The notes: generated by a model from the sequence alone, not told the origin. DNA of 64,000 nucleotides from Nemophila menziesii (GCA_029959085.1 JARWIR010000039.1:3782001-3846000); one strand, 5' to 3'; counted from the stretch's first letter, positions 43,801 to 55,360 are shown. Translations and numbers: made by a program.

Positions 43801-44580
43801 AAGAAGAGTTCAAAATGTATCCACAAAGGGATAAACCACTTGAATAGAATTGACATCAATGACAAACAGAAAGGCTGAGGCAAAAAAGACAAAAAAAGAA
43901 GAGTGATAACATATGTGGTGACAAAGGATGATATGGAAGAAGGGTTGTCGTGTAGAGGTCAACCTCCAACTATGAATATGGGGAGGTGATGAATGTTAAT
44001 CTGGAAGAGGGTTGGTCCGATAAAGGCCAACCTCCAACTATTAATCCCGTGAGGTTGTGTCTTCGGGGGAGTTTTGTGCCCCCCGTTGCCATGGTTCCCA
44101 GGGCGTTGTTCTCATTCACGTCGAACCTTATGGATAATAGCTATCATATGAACTTTGAGATTACATTATCCCTTAGCTTCTCTTGTTTTTTTTATGATTG
44201 ATGTGCTAATGTAACCTTTAGTCTCTTACATCACATCGTTCAATACAGGTCTTACATGACTTTTTTTTTTTTTTTTACTATTGGATCTTTACTATTAATG
44301 AGTATTTGGACAAGTCCATGGTAGTTTTTACCTTGAGAACTCATCGATGTCATTGAAGTTAAAGTTGTTGATAACCATATATTAACCTAACATTTTCGAT
44401 GTTCATTCTTATTTTCGACTTAGTCGACATGAGAATATTGAAAAATTAAAAAGGTAAGTACTAATATTTTGTATAGTGATAATATTAGGAGTTACATTAT
44501 TTGTTTTTCAGTTTATTCATAGTTGTTTTATGTTAAGGTTAAGATTTTTCTTCTTAATGTTTATAGATTATGATTTGGGC
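39854..44580. repeat. Segmental duplication, copy B
   Basis: Collinear with 24396-29503. Its left edge is cut inside a 262-bp unit by the Sirevirus LTR, and its right edge is near 44575, where unique sequence (gggctagtca) begins. It lacks the SINE of copy A and shows the empty site. No intact gene is present, only the same exon-like relics as in copy A. Confidence 0.9.
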
Positions 44581-44590
44581 TAGTCATTTT

Positions 44591-44663
44591 TTTTATACGT
44601 GAGTTCTAGGCTAGCCAGTTAAGATACAATGTCATGGCAGTTGAGCTAACCCAACTGGTTAAG
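44591..44663 (-). mobile_element. Short SINE-derived insertion
   Basis: The minus strand contains AACCAGTTGGGTTAGCTCAA, the head of the SINE at 28660, then a short unrelated-looking middle and an A tract (plus T8 near 44588-44595). Imperfect flanks tagtcattttt and tagtcaatttt are a possible target duplication. Confidence 0.6.
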
Positions 44664-44989
44664 GTAGTCAATTTTGTTTCAATGATATTGTAATATTTAT
44701 TTTTATCTATTAATGAATAGTTTCGAAAGAAATCTTAAAGATAAAATGAAATTATGTTGAGAAGATAAAGTTAAAATTTGAGATTAGTCAATCTTTTATA
44801 TATTAAGATTACAAAAATTAAACTAACTCACTTAAAATCTGTTGTCCTGAATGATCTGATCTCCCTTCTCTACCCTTGTTCGAGGTTGTAAATATTCTAC
44901 CAATAGTAAAAATAGCACCAAAATCTCATAGAGTAGTCTAACTAACAAAGCAAATTCTGTTTGACAAAAAAACAAAGCAAATTCTATGT

Positions 44990-46698
44990 TTAATTAAGAG
45001 GAACTAGGCTCATTGTATAAGGTACAATAATCGAAGAAAACGAAGGTGGTTTAAGATCTTCAATATTACAAAGCTTTCGCATCTTCCTTGTCTCAAAGTC
45101 AAAAGAGTAAATATCCATTGACACTCTCATAAGCAAAATCTCATCTTTAAAACACAACGGATCTACCCATGGCACATCACCATTCCTTCTATGCAACCAT
45201 TTCTCAGCTAAATGATATACAAACTCTGAATTCTCTTTTTCTAATTCATCTAAACCTACACAATATTTAACCTTCCATTGAGACCCAAAATAATCTTCAA
45301 GAACCCATAATTGAAGTCCATATTCCGAAAGTAACACGTAATATACATTACCTTCAGATTCACCTACACAAAATTGCGTCACCATAGATAACTCCATAGC
45401 TGGAAGTGGTACTTTAATTAACCATGATCGCTCATTTTCAACGTCGAACGAGAGTATTTCATCTCCATCTGTAAGCCAATAACAAATTCCGTTGACGAAA
45501 ATACCCTTATTCTTTACCAAGACGTGTTTACAACGACATATTTCTTCCGATCCACTCCATATTTTCGTTTCCGATGAATATAAATTAAACCGGAGTTGAA
45601 AATCTCCGGTTCGAGAAACGGAAACTATTTTAAACATAGTTGATTGATTAATCGGATTATTGAACGGATCAAAAGCCAAGACTAGGTTTAGGTTACGTCC
45701 TTGACCTGGGTTAGGCCATGGTACACTTATCCATTCTTTTTTCAAAGGATTGCAGATATAAATGACCGGATCTGAAGAGGGAAAAAAACTCCGACAACAT
45801 AGTAGACCATGTGATGAAGAGAGAATAACGATACTTTCTGGGAAGAATTTTAGGACAGTTTGGTTAAGTTTAATGATGTTTTTTTCGATAGGAATGTAGT
45901 TAACTGAATCCATATCATTGTTTGACCATTGATACATTGATTGGAAGAAGAAACCTGAAATTGGTTCTGTTTTTTTTAACTGATGGAAAATGAAAGTACG
46001 ATCTGATATTAGATTGTTCCATGGTTTTGAAACACATTTGAATGATAGTAACGTTTTTGTAGATAATCTAGATAGAATATTCATTGGTATATCATCATTT
46101 GCAAACCAAAGTTCTTGTTTTTCTGTAATGTATCAAATGTACACCATGTTAACTAATTATAAACAATACAATTCCTAGATCAATTTACCCATAAGAATAA
46201 ACAAAACCCAAGAAGCAAAAACAGAAAAAGATAAAACTTTTCCTTACAATCTAAAAAACAGGGTAAATAGCTCTATTAGTAAACATGGTAATTACTACTA
46301 TGAAACACAGTTATATTTGGCTATTCCAGCTAATACAAGGATCAATGATGCAATTATAACCCAAAAAAGTAAACATAATAAGAGAAAAATCAATTCATAC
46401 ACCTATTTTTCTAAAAGAAAAAGCAAAATCCAAAAAGCAAAAACAGAAGAGATTGAACTTTTTGACAATTTCATACAAGAAAAAGGGAACCACAAACTAA
46501 CACAGACAAAGATTAGTACTACCCACCATAAGGGTGAAGAGACTTCAATAGAACGCAAAAAAAAAAAAAAAAAGATTGTCAACTAAAATGCATGGATAAT
46601 AATGTTATTTTGAAAAAGAAAAGACAAAAGAAACACTTTTTTTTACCTATTTCTGTTACAGGATCAAATTTCCTCCTTGCATTTTGCTGATATTCCAT
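44990..46698 (-). CDS. F-box protein (substrate receptor of SCF ubiquitin ligases)
   Basis: Predicted to bind SKP1 through the F-box and present a target to CUL1-based ubiquitin ligase; the target is unknown. Coding exons are 46698-46647 (52 nt) and 46122-44990, phase 1, giving 394 aa. The join restores the F-box: ELWFANDDIPMNILSRLSTKTLLSFKCVSKPWNNLISD, residues 21-58. An in-frame stop just upstream of 46122 rules out a longer unspliced ORF. Exon 1 begins ATGGAATATCAG directly after an AG acceptor, and a 5'-UTR exon probably ends at 46793 (CAG|GTACGT). The C-terminal 300 residues have the loosely repeated pattern of F-box-associated or kelch-like beta domains (SSSHGLLCCRS, YICNPLKKEWISVPWP, VNGICYWLTDGDEILSFDVENE). 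No Leu-rich repeats are seen. It looks intact. Confidence 0.88.
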
Positions 46699-46792
46699 CT
46701 GTTTGATATAGACAAAGAAAATTAGAAGTGAGTTAGATTTCAGCAAAAAGGTTGAGTTTTTAAAATTTTAGAAAACATTGATTTATACGTAC

Positions 46793-46900
46793 CTGAAACA
46801 GAGGAGTGTGGAGATTAGAGAGGATTGAAGAAAACAAGAGATGAAAAATGTGAAGAGTTTTTAGTAACAACAAAGATAAAAGAGTGCAAGTATTGTACGG
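46793..46900 (-). other. Putative 5'-UTR exon and promoter-proximal region of the F-box gene
   Basis: The minus strand is CT-rich (CTTCAATCCTCTCTAATCTCC) and ends CTGTTTCAG|GTACGT at 46793, a strong donor. This would leave an intron from 46792 to 46699. The start of transcription is uncertain. Confidence 0.45.
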
Positions 46901-47233
46901 AAAAGTAAAATTGGCATGCTCCTAAACGACGGAGCATTTTTACGGGTTACGTTTTGTACGAATTTTCATAAGGACCCTCCGAGTTTAAACAACTTATGAG
47001 TTTGTGCCCACAAACTAATCTTATCGTTAAGTTTGGCCAGAGTATTTCTAGAGTAGTTCAGATTCTTATTTTGGTTAGGTATTGATTTTTTCTCTCTCTC
47101 TCTCTCCTTTTAATCAAAAGGTATTTGATTGAACCAACTACCCGAACCCAATAAACAGATTTCTTTTTCTTTTTTATGCATGAGAGTTTTGAGAAAAGTA
47201 GCATTATTAAAATCAATGGAATGAAAAAACTAA
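46901..47233. other. F-box gene upstream region with (TC)n
   Basis: Contains the short inverted repeat gctcc...ggagc near 46920-46936 and a (TC)n microsatellite at about 47090-47107. No gene is seen. Confidence 0.45.
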
Positions 47234-47465
47234 GTGCCCCTTTGGGATTGTTTTTTAAAATAATCACTTAAAGTGATTTTAGATCTATAACAATATTTTA
47301 GACTCTAAAAATCACTTTTAAGAAAAGCACTAGATTAGTGATTATTAAAATAATCACTTAAAGTGATTTTAGATGTCAAAATATTTTTTTAATATTTTTT
47401 ACAAATATTTAAATTTTAATCAAAAAGCGCTTTTAGCTCCAAAATAATCAATCCCAAACGGGCTC
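47234..47465. mobile_element. Tourist-like MITE, 232 bp, TSD TAA
   Basis: Terminal inverted repeats GTGCCCCTTTGGGATTG and GAGCCCGTTTGGGATTG (the latter on the minus strand), flanked by TAA on both sides (47231-47233, 47466-47468). This fits PIF/Harbinger-derived Tourist MITEs. The interior holds two direct copies of aaataatcacttaaagtgat, itself palindromic. Confidence 0.75.
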
Positions 47466-47522
47466 TAATTCTTTTCCAAAGTGGGGTTATAGATTAGTTC
47501 GGAGTCATCCAACCGCACTTAT

Positions 47523-47627
47523 TTTTTTTGTCAAATAAAAAAGACTAGATACAACTACGGATTAAAAAAGACGCGAGCTCCGGACATCGAAAAATCCTTC
47601 CAGAATGATAAATCCTTATTCAACCTA
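47523..47627 (-). mobile_element. Tiny retroposon tail with 15-bp TSD
   Basis: A T8 run at the left (poly(A) on the minus strand) and flanking direct repeats atccaaccgcacttat (47507-47522) and atccaacgcacttat (47628-47642). The 105-bp body looks like a LINE 3' end but is too short to classify. Confidence 0.6.
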
Positions 47628-47690
47628 ATCCAACGCACTTATCACATGTTATATGTCTCCATATTTTATCTGGGATCAACTGGGATCAAC

Positions 47691-48132
47691 TAGGAGTGGA
47701 GCTAGAAATATTTAGTAAATGAGCTAAGGGAGTTAGGGGGCCACGTATCTGAAATTTATTTTAGACTAGGTCCATATATTATAAAAAAATTGTAAATTAA
47801 ATCTTTATATTATATAAAACTGCACTATAAGTTTTAATATAATTTTTTTAATTAATAATCCTTTATTTAATATAAAATAAAATATAATTTATTGAAAAAA
47901 TAATATAATTATATGTCTAATAAAATAAATTTTAAAAATTAAGAGATTAAATGAAGATTCTAAAATTTAGGGAGGGCTAGATAAATGTTTTGAATATTTT
48001 AGAGGTGCCAAATAAATTTTTTCTTAAAATTTAAGAGATAAAATAGCATGTAATTTTTTTTATAAGGGGATTTTTCTTTTTTTAAATAACACGGGGGCAT
48101 CGCCCTCCCTACCCTTCACGTGGCTCCGTCAC
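47691..48132. mobile_element. MITE-like element, 442 bp, 10-bp TSD TGGGATCAAC
   Basis: Ends are taggagtggagctag and, on the minus strand, gtgacggagccacg, an imperfect inverted match around AGTG..GGAGC. The 10-bp TGGGATCAAC is at 48133-48142 on the right and present twice in tandem on the left (47671-47690). A 9-11-bp duplication points to a Mutator-like origin, which is an inference. No ORF. Confidence 0.5.
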
Positions 48133-48142
48133 TGGGATCAAC

Positions 48143-48530
48143 ATACGTCAACCTAGGATACGTTTGTATAACCTTGATATGCGCCAACCAGTTGACACAT
48201 GTTTGCTTCTCTATACATACCCTTAACCTTGTAAGATGTGATCCTGCCAAGAATAGCTCCAATGTCGGTTGATCACATAGCCTTTGTCCCTCACCCTTGA
48301 GTCGTGTGTTCAAAGGTTGTGATGGCTTCCATGGAATTAACTTCCACACACAGGTCTGTAGCCCCATATTTTTTGGCCAATATCGACCCCACGTATATAG
48401 CTATCGGCTTTGCAACCATCAACTTGGTGTTGGCGATCCGCAAAGAAAATGATCTTATCCAAGTTCTTTGGTGTCTCATATTAATCAACCCACTCCCCAC
48501 GGTTGTGCATGGGGTTGATGTTTCCATCTG
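48143..48530 (-). pseudogene. Fragment of a LINE RNase H domain
   Basis: The minus strand encodes, with shifts, AKPIAIYVGSILAKKYGATDLCVEVNSMEAITTF. The pattern 'A...G..lA...G...l.vE.DS..ai' is the RNase H region common at the C-terminus of plant LINE ORF2; the acidic residue after VE is Asn here. Confidence 0.5.
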
Positions 48531-49657
48531 TGTTCAATTTCCACCCTTGTGATTTGCACTACCCTATCAACTCTACTCCTTCCCGTCGTCTCGATGATCC
48601 CCTTCTAGAAGCACCCCAAGCCCAAAGATTAGTGTTCAAGACTTGGTTGACCGACTTGGTTATGGTTACACTGTAATATAATATTTGTTATTTATTCATG
48701 TTTCCAACTTTATGTTCCGACCCTACTTCCTAATATTAGACAAGGTTAGGGCCAAAGGGAGGCGAACTTTGTTTCAATAATCAAATTAGTGTTCAAGAGT
48801 GCTAAGGGAGTTAGAATAGTATAAGCGAATACCATGTTTTATCTACCTTTTTTACGAGTAAGTGAGGGATATTCATATTTGGTTAAGATCAATTGGTAAA
48901 CAATGCATTTTTGTCATATTCTACTTTAGGACGAGATCGAAGGGAAATGCCCGTGTTCGTCAAGCCAAACATTTATCATGTCACATGGACCTTGCTACTT
49001 TATAACAAATGCTCGAAGTTCATGTTCTTCCTTGGGGTTTCTTCCCGGAGAAATTTCTATTACTCTACGGGTTGGATCTTTCAAAATGTACCACGCTTGT
49101 TGTAAATCACTTAGGGTGTTTTTGGCATATCAGTTACGCCTTAAATTTTGAGGACATGCATTTTCCTTTAATGGATGGTTGAAATATTCACTTTATCATT
49201 CTCGCCAAGTGTTACTCTTCCTTTATGGTCTTTGCATCTTTTTGAATTCCGCATACCACGTGTCACTTGTAGAATTATTGAAATAAAAGATTTTTGTGAT
49301 ATGGATTGTTAGCCTCACTTTATTTTAGGGTTTTAATAATGTTTAAACAATGATTAAGCTTAGTGTTAACTACTCATAGTTGAACTATTTGAGATGTGTT
49401 GAGAAATAAGTACATGACCATGATGAGTAGAGATACATGGAGTTTGAAGGATCAAGATCATGTACAATTGAAGAAATACAAGCGATGATCAACCGAGCAT
49501 GTAGTACTCAAGAGTAACAAGCTTATGATGATCAAGACTCAAGAGATTTTATTGAAGGTGGAGCTAGAAGACTGTTGGCATATTACCCTTTTTGTGTTTA
49601 ATTTTATATGACAAATACATATGTGTTTAACATGCTAATTTCACTTATATACATAGC
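48531..49657. other. No gene identified
   Basis: Mixed-composition DNA with short open stretches (for example 48893-49105) that match no family I recognise. Probably decayed repeat sequence. Confidence 0.4.
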
Positions 49658-51205
49658 TGATGTCTCCCATTTTGTGATAAATATATACCTTTAGGAGACA
49701 TCATTTTAGGTGGAAATTAGACTTATTTGATAGACTTCTATGCTTATTTTAATATATGACACTTTCTCCCTTTGGAATTATGTATTTACATTTTTAGAGC
49801 TTTTGTGCATTAATTTTTTTGTTTTTAGTATAAAATTATTAGGTACATGGATGCTACGGAGCACCAATATGAGGAGGAGAAGTGAAGTTTAAAGTCATAG
49901 ATCAAGGGAAGAGGTCAAAAGAGAGAAAGTATCACCCAAAGAGTTGATGAAAGATATGAAAATCTGGATAGATGTTACTAATTGCTGATTTCGAGCCACA
50001 TCGGCACTGATTTAGGTTTTTAGATTCAGGAGAAAGTTGCGCCTCTGAGTTAGCGTGAATTAAGGACTGGAATCAGGTGATTTGGACGTGAGACGCAAAA
50101 GTTACGACTGCTTTACTAAAAGGTGTACGGTAGTTGCGAGATTCACTAATTTGGACTTAGACTTTTTATCATTTGACTTAATATTATTAAATAAAAGCCC
50201 AACCCAAATTAGCGTAGTATAAATAACCTTTTAGACCTTATTTTGCAGTACGCTTCACAATTTCTAACTTTTAGAAGACAACAAAAAGACAAAGAGAATA
50301 GCAGAAGCTGGATACACTCCTTTCTCCAACAACAACTCAAATCAATTCCTCTACCTAGGTTTTATTTATGTTTTTAGGAAAATGTATTCTAGTAATTTCC
50401 TTTCTGTTTTTGATTTCAGATGAGCTAAACTTAACTATACCTGAGAATCGCATAATGGGTTAAGCCCTAGTTTATCTAATTTAGTATTTTTGGATTTGAG
50501 ATTATCTTAATTTAATTCAAGTTAGGTTTTTCATATTGTTTATTAGTTCATGCTTATTTACTAATTTTAATTGAGACTGGAATTAGAATTAGGTTTGAGT
50601 AATTAGGCTATTCACTTAGTGGCGAGTGATCATCCGACATGGGGGGTTTAATTACAGACATATGTAAGACGTGTGGTGTTCGTCAATGACTGACATACTT
50701 GACTAACCACGTAGCCAATTGGGTAAAAGACTTCATCATCTGAAGGTAGATATAATCACCCGGGAGGGGTTTTTAGTACGTAGAATAGATCCTAAGTCCA
50801 CCCGACAGGGGGTTAGGAGATTGTAGAGTCCCGACTAATATAGAATTACCAACTTGCCCCTTATACGAAAGCACTAAATGTATGAATTTAGGTGGATCCC
50901 TAGAGGGACTCAAGTATAGCTCTCATATCCACGTCTACTTCTTTATTACTTATTTTCATTCTGTTAATCTTTAGTTGCTTTATTTTCTTGCGTCCAGTAG
51001 TTTAATCTTTGAAATATATCTTTTATCTTTTATTTTCCGTACTTGCAATCACTAGTACTTATTCATTGAACACTTGAGGTATACCAGTCCAATCCCTGAG
51101 AACGAAATCCCTATTATTTATCTGTTACTTGGAACGACCCGTACACTTGCGGTCAGTAGGTCCTTTTATTTATTGTTTAATTCTATCACACCCCAGGACC
51201 CACCA
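49658..51205 (+). mobile_element. Athila-like LTR, 1548 bp, plus orientation
   Basis: Starts TGATGTCTCCC, ends CCAGGACCCACCA. Shares landmarks with the solo LTRs (aggagacatcattttaggtg, gagtgatcatccgaca, the GTACACTTGCGGT stretch). A promoter-like TATAAAT lies near 50218. Five-base flanks (atagc and atgac) do not match, so it is either an old solo LTR or a rearranged end. Confidence 0.8.
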
Positions 51206-51985
51206 ATGACTGACTATCTATCATTTTATGCAACATGTATATTGGTACTAATTGAATCATCTCAAGCATGATTATCTTTATTATATAGACATTACATGAG
51301 TTTATTACTCCATAGGTTATAACTTGTTATATGCTTTGATTTTTCATAAGTGATCAACTAAGATTTTTCTTGTATGCCCCATTAGATAATTCTAAAAGTT
51401 AGGTGCTATAGAATCAAAGAATTTCTTACTTGCTTAAATGTAACTTCTTTCATCTTGATTATATGTGCATTATTGTTGTTCCCCAGTGTGTGATATAAAA
51501 ATGATACAATAATAAGAGTGGGGTGACGCTCTGCATTGTACGGATCGAAGGCAAGTAAACGTGATAAGTAGGGTTATCGTTTTCCTCAGGATTAATTGTG
51601 ATTAATGATGTTTAATCTAGTGTAAATGCGTGAAGCTTGTAATCAAAATAACAAAATACTAAGAGTTTAAAGATGGAACCGTTTGTTTGGTTTTCAATTA
51701 TGATTAAAAACTAATGATAACGTAAATGCAATAATGATTAAACTAATAATAAAGATAAATAAATAAATAACTAGAATAGGAACTAGTGAGATATGATTGA
51801 TTGAGGAATTGCTAGTAATAGTTTTTGCCGCTAATAAATCTTGTTACCGCTAAGGGTGAGTGGGTGCGTTCACATTAGTCGGGATTCAAATTCACTCTAA
51901 CTCCCCATCTTGGTGAACTAGAGATCAACCTTACACACCCGTCAGCTATTTGATGAATTAAATCCCCAAACCTTTATTGACTATC
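51206..51985 (-). mobile_element. LTR-like remnant, minus orientation, left part
   Basis: From about 51480 the sequence (ccccagtgtgtgatataaaaatg, aagtaaacgtgataag, gtcgggattcaaattc) resembles the reverse complement of the family LTRs, such as 8293 and 55384 onward. It is split by the solo LTR at 51986 and resumes at 53595. Before 51480 nothing is recognised. Confidence 0.45.
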
Positions 51986-53589
51986 TGATGTCTCCCTATT
52001 TGTTCTAATTATTAGCCCTTTGGAGATATCATTTTAGGTGAATAAATGACTTATTTGATATACTTTTAGGCTTATTTGATCATGTTGCACTTTCTCCCCT
52101 TGGAAATTAACTATTTGCGTTTTATGAGCTTTTGTGCGTAAATTTGATTGTTTTTAATGCAAAGTTAATAGGTTCTTGAATTTCATGAAAGACCAATCCA
52201 AGGAGGAGAAGTAAGAATTAAAGTCTTAGTGTATTTTAGAGTGTTAGGAAATGTTTTTACTCGAGCTTCTATTTTTAGAGTGCACTTTCCTATTTCTATT
52301 TCTTGAATTCTTGATTTATTCTTTTTAAGCATATGCGGTTTAATTATTTATTTATTGTGAAGCTTTAAAAGATATATGGTAATTACTTAGAGACCAAGTC
52401 AAGATAAATAAGTAAAGGAAAGAAGATTTACATGGAAATAAGAAGATTTAGGAAATATATATGCAAAGAAGGAAAAGGTAAAGCTGCCTTATGAATCTGA
52501 AATTCCAGCCACGTTTCAAAGACAAGTCCATAACTTAAGATTGACTAGGAATCTGGACGAGTGGTATGCACCAATAGAAATCTCTTTCCAAGACAAGCAG
52601 TTTCATATGTTGGAACTCCTCAAACGGATAAGTATTGAATGAGATATGACCAAATCAAATCAGAAGCAGAATCTTACCTTTCCTAGAATTTAGGGCTACG
52701 AATTTAAGAGTTCTTGACTTGTCTTCCTCTCCAAGTAAATTCGACCTAGGGTTCCCTAACAACTATAAATACACCCCTTAGCCTCCTCTTTTCACACACT
52801 TTAGAGAATTAAACAAGAAGCTTAAGGTTTTCAAGTCAGAGCAAGAAGGCAAGGAGAAGCTAGTGCTGGAGGAATCCTGTTCTTCCATCAGCAGTCATCC
52901 TACCCTTTAGGTTATCAATTTATCTTTTGTATTTGAACATGAACTCCTTTCATTTAATGTTAGTCTTTAATTTTATCATTAGCTAAATTTCTTTATACTT
53001 GAGAATCGCATAAAAGGGATGAACCTTAATTAATTAATATATGTTTTATATTTGGGATTGTTTAGATTTAAACTGAATTGAGTTTTATATATTGGATATT
53101 ACTTTGTTTTCATTACTAATTCTTTTAGGAACAACTAGAATTAGCTTTTAGTATTTGGGCTATTCACTTTAGTGGCGAAGTGATCATCCGACAGGAGGCT
53201 AGGAGATATTAGAGTCCCGAGTAATATTATAATTCCAATTCTACCCTTAAACATATCATAGATTATATTGATTAAGTGGATTCCTTGCGAGACTCAAGTA
53301 TCTCTCTTATCTGAGTTAGTTGTTTATTTTCTTTATTTACTTTCTGTTTATTTAATTTTAGTCTTTACTTTATTTGCATTTTTATTTTACAAAAACCAAA
53401 CAAAAAATTCTTGTCTTTTATTTTCTGTTTAGCAATTATTCTTACTACTTGATTAATATTTGGGTTGAACCTATTCCGTCCCTGAGAACGAACTTGATTA
53501 TCATATATTACTTGGGAAAACCGTACACTTGCGGTTAAGTGGTTCCTCTTTATTTATCGCTTTATTTTATAACACCCTAGGACCCACCA
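51986..53589 (+). mobile_element. Solo LTR, Athila-like, 1604 bp, TSD CTATC
   Basis: TGATGTCTCCCT...AGGACCCACCA with perfect flanking CTATC at 51981-51985 and 53590-53594. TATA box TATAAAT at 52764-52770. No primer site or polypurine tract is adjacent, so this is a true solo LTR. Confidence 0.92.
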
Positions 53590-53594
53590 CTATC

Positions 53595-53992
53595 TAGCGG
53601 ACACGACCTTCTAGTTCGATGAATTGCAATAGGCGCTTATGCACTAGGTTTGTAATTAACCCCCTCCCCCTCCCCCATCTAGGTGTTAGCCAAATTACGA
53701 CAGTTACCTATTACTTGGCTAAAGCATAGGAGTATTTATAACAAATACATAAGGCAATGTAATAACACAATGAACCCAACTCAAATTAAATATCATCATA
53801 AATACAATAACTTATTAAAAATCTAACACAAAGTCTTACAATGGAATCATCAAGAAATTAAGGCTTATTTCATAGTAGACTAAAGACCAAATAAAGAAAA
53901 ACTAATTAAAACTAAGAACATATATATGTTTAAAAGACAAAATAAAGCTAAGTTACTTTTGATATTGAAGGGAACCGGTGATTGATTGAGGT
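53595..53992 (-). mobile_element. LTR-like remnant, right part
   Basis: Continuation of the remnant interrupted by the solo LTR. AT-rich, includes a run of CCCCCTCCCCC at about 53660-53680. Ends where a plus-oriented LTR fragment starts. Confidence 0.4.
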
Positions 53993-54345
53993 AGATGTCT
54001 CTTGTTTTGTTCTAAATATTAGCCCTTAGGAGACATCATTTTAGGTGATTAATTGACTTATTTGATTGACTTTTAAGCTTATTTGGTTATATTGCGTTTT
54101 CTTTCCTTAGATTTGTATCATTTGCGTTTTAGAGCTTTTGTGCGTTAATTTGTTTGTTTTTAGTGTTAAGTTCTTAGGTCTATGGATTAGATGGAGCACC
54201 AAGACTAGGAGGAGAAAAGGTAACTAAATTCATAGACCGATGTAAAAGTCAAATGCAAGAAAAGTTGATCCGAAGAATTTATTAGATGGGAATGAAACCT
54301 GGAAGGCTGTTACAAATCACTGTTTTTGAGCCACTTAGTCACTGA
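53993..54345 (+). mobile_element. Truncated LTR, first 350 bp only
   Basis: Matches the first part of the family LTR (gatgtctcttgttttgttc, ggagacatcattttaggtg, gagccactta), then joins the minus-strand ORF region at about 54345. It marks a rearrangement or nested insertion breakpoint. Confidence 0.65.
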
Positions 54346-55221
54346 TTCATCCTTAGAGTCGTGAAATAACAAATACATATATAGGGATTGGTGAACTTTT
54401 TGTGGTGGGAATTCGATTTCTCTTTTATTATGAAGCTTTAACTCTTCAATTGATTTCTCAACCACTTCACATTCGTCTTCGCTTTCAATCCAATCTTCCA
54501 CTATTACTTCATCATATTCTCGATGTGGAATCTGAATCTCGATCACCTCTTCTTCTTGTTTGCGTTCAATATCTGGATCATGTGCACGCACCATAGGAAT
54601 AGCAATCTCAGCTTCAATTTCTAGGATTTTTGTTGCTACTCCTTCTTCCACCATACTAATAGGATTGTTAACCACATGGTGGTCTTCATTTATAACCGGC
54701 ATGATGGTCATATCACTATCAATAGTATCTTCCTTCAACACCTCCTCCTCAACTACTTCTTCAAGTTGATCTCTTCTATCCCTCGGGGGAGTGGAATCTT
54801 CATAAGACATACTACCAGTTTCAACTAAGTTAGGAGGGTTGTTTCGGGCAGCCATTTCATCTAGGCTCTGTTGTATGAGTGCATGGGTGGCTTTGAATTC
54901 CTCATCTCTTGCCTTACGCTGTGGTTCTCCTGCTTGAAATTCCCCGCGTAGGCGATTAACTCTCTCTAGTAGTGTCTCTTGCTGATAGTGTTGAGGTGAG
55001 GGTTGTTGAATGTTTTCAACCCAGTGGTTGTTCCATCCTTGCTCCTGGGGATAGTGATATGATGATTGTTGTTGATTATTCCCGATCCATTGATTGTTCC
55101 ATCCTTGCTCTTGCGGGTATTGATATGGTTGTTGGTAAGGATTTATACCCCATTGTTGTTGTCCCGAAGAGTCTTCCCAATAGTCAAATGGACCAGGATT
55201 TGGGTTATGTTCTCTATACAT
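54310..55221 (-). CDS. 303-aa gag-position ORF of a minus-strand Athila-like element
   Basis: The ATG at 55221 is 140 bp from the tRNA-Asp primer site, where gag starts. The protein is very hydrophilic. A Gln/Pro/Tyr/Trp-rich N-terminus (1-80) contains two copies of a YPQEQGWNN.W motif, followed by a short helical segment (LLERVNRLRGEF, KARDEEFKATHALIQQSLDEMAAR) and a long Glu/Asp-rich region (130-280). No zinc knuckle, protease or RT motif is present. The C-terminal 10-15 codons run into LTR sequence (54310-54345), so the ORF is truncated by a rearrangement. It may be gag of a non-autonomous element; I do not recognise the family with confidence. Confidence 0.6.
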   Translation of the reverse strand: MYREHNPNPGPFDYWEDSSGQQQWGINPYQQPYQYPQEQGWNNQWIGNNQQQSSYHYPQEQGWNNHWVENIQQPSPQHYQQETLLERVNRLRGEFQAGEPQRKARDEEFKATHALIQQSLDEMAARNNPPNLVETGSMSYEDSTPPRDRRDQLEEVVEEEVLKEDTIDSDMTIMPVINEDHHVVNNPISMVEEGVATKILEIEAEIAIPMVRAHDPDIERKQEEEVIEIQIPHREYDEVIVEDWIESEDECEVVEKSIEELKLHNKREIEFPPQKVHQSLYMYLLFHDSKDESVTKWLKNSDL

Positions 55222-55360
55222 CGTTAATTAAATTTCTTGATCATTACCTGAATAAAGTACCTGTAAAAAAACAAAACAAGCAAACACAAGCGTAAAACTA
55301 AAAAATAAAAATAAATGCAACTATCACTAAAGGATAAACACCGTGGTCACACGCTACCGT

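Noticed and set aside
49658..51205. Solo LTR status for this copy
   Set aside because: The five bases on either side (atagc and atgac) differ at two positions, so I call it only an LTR.
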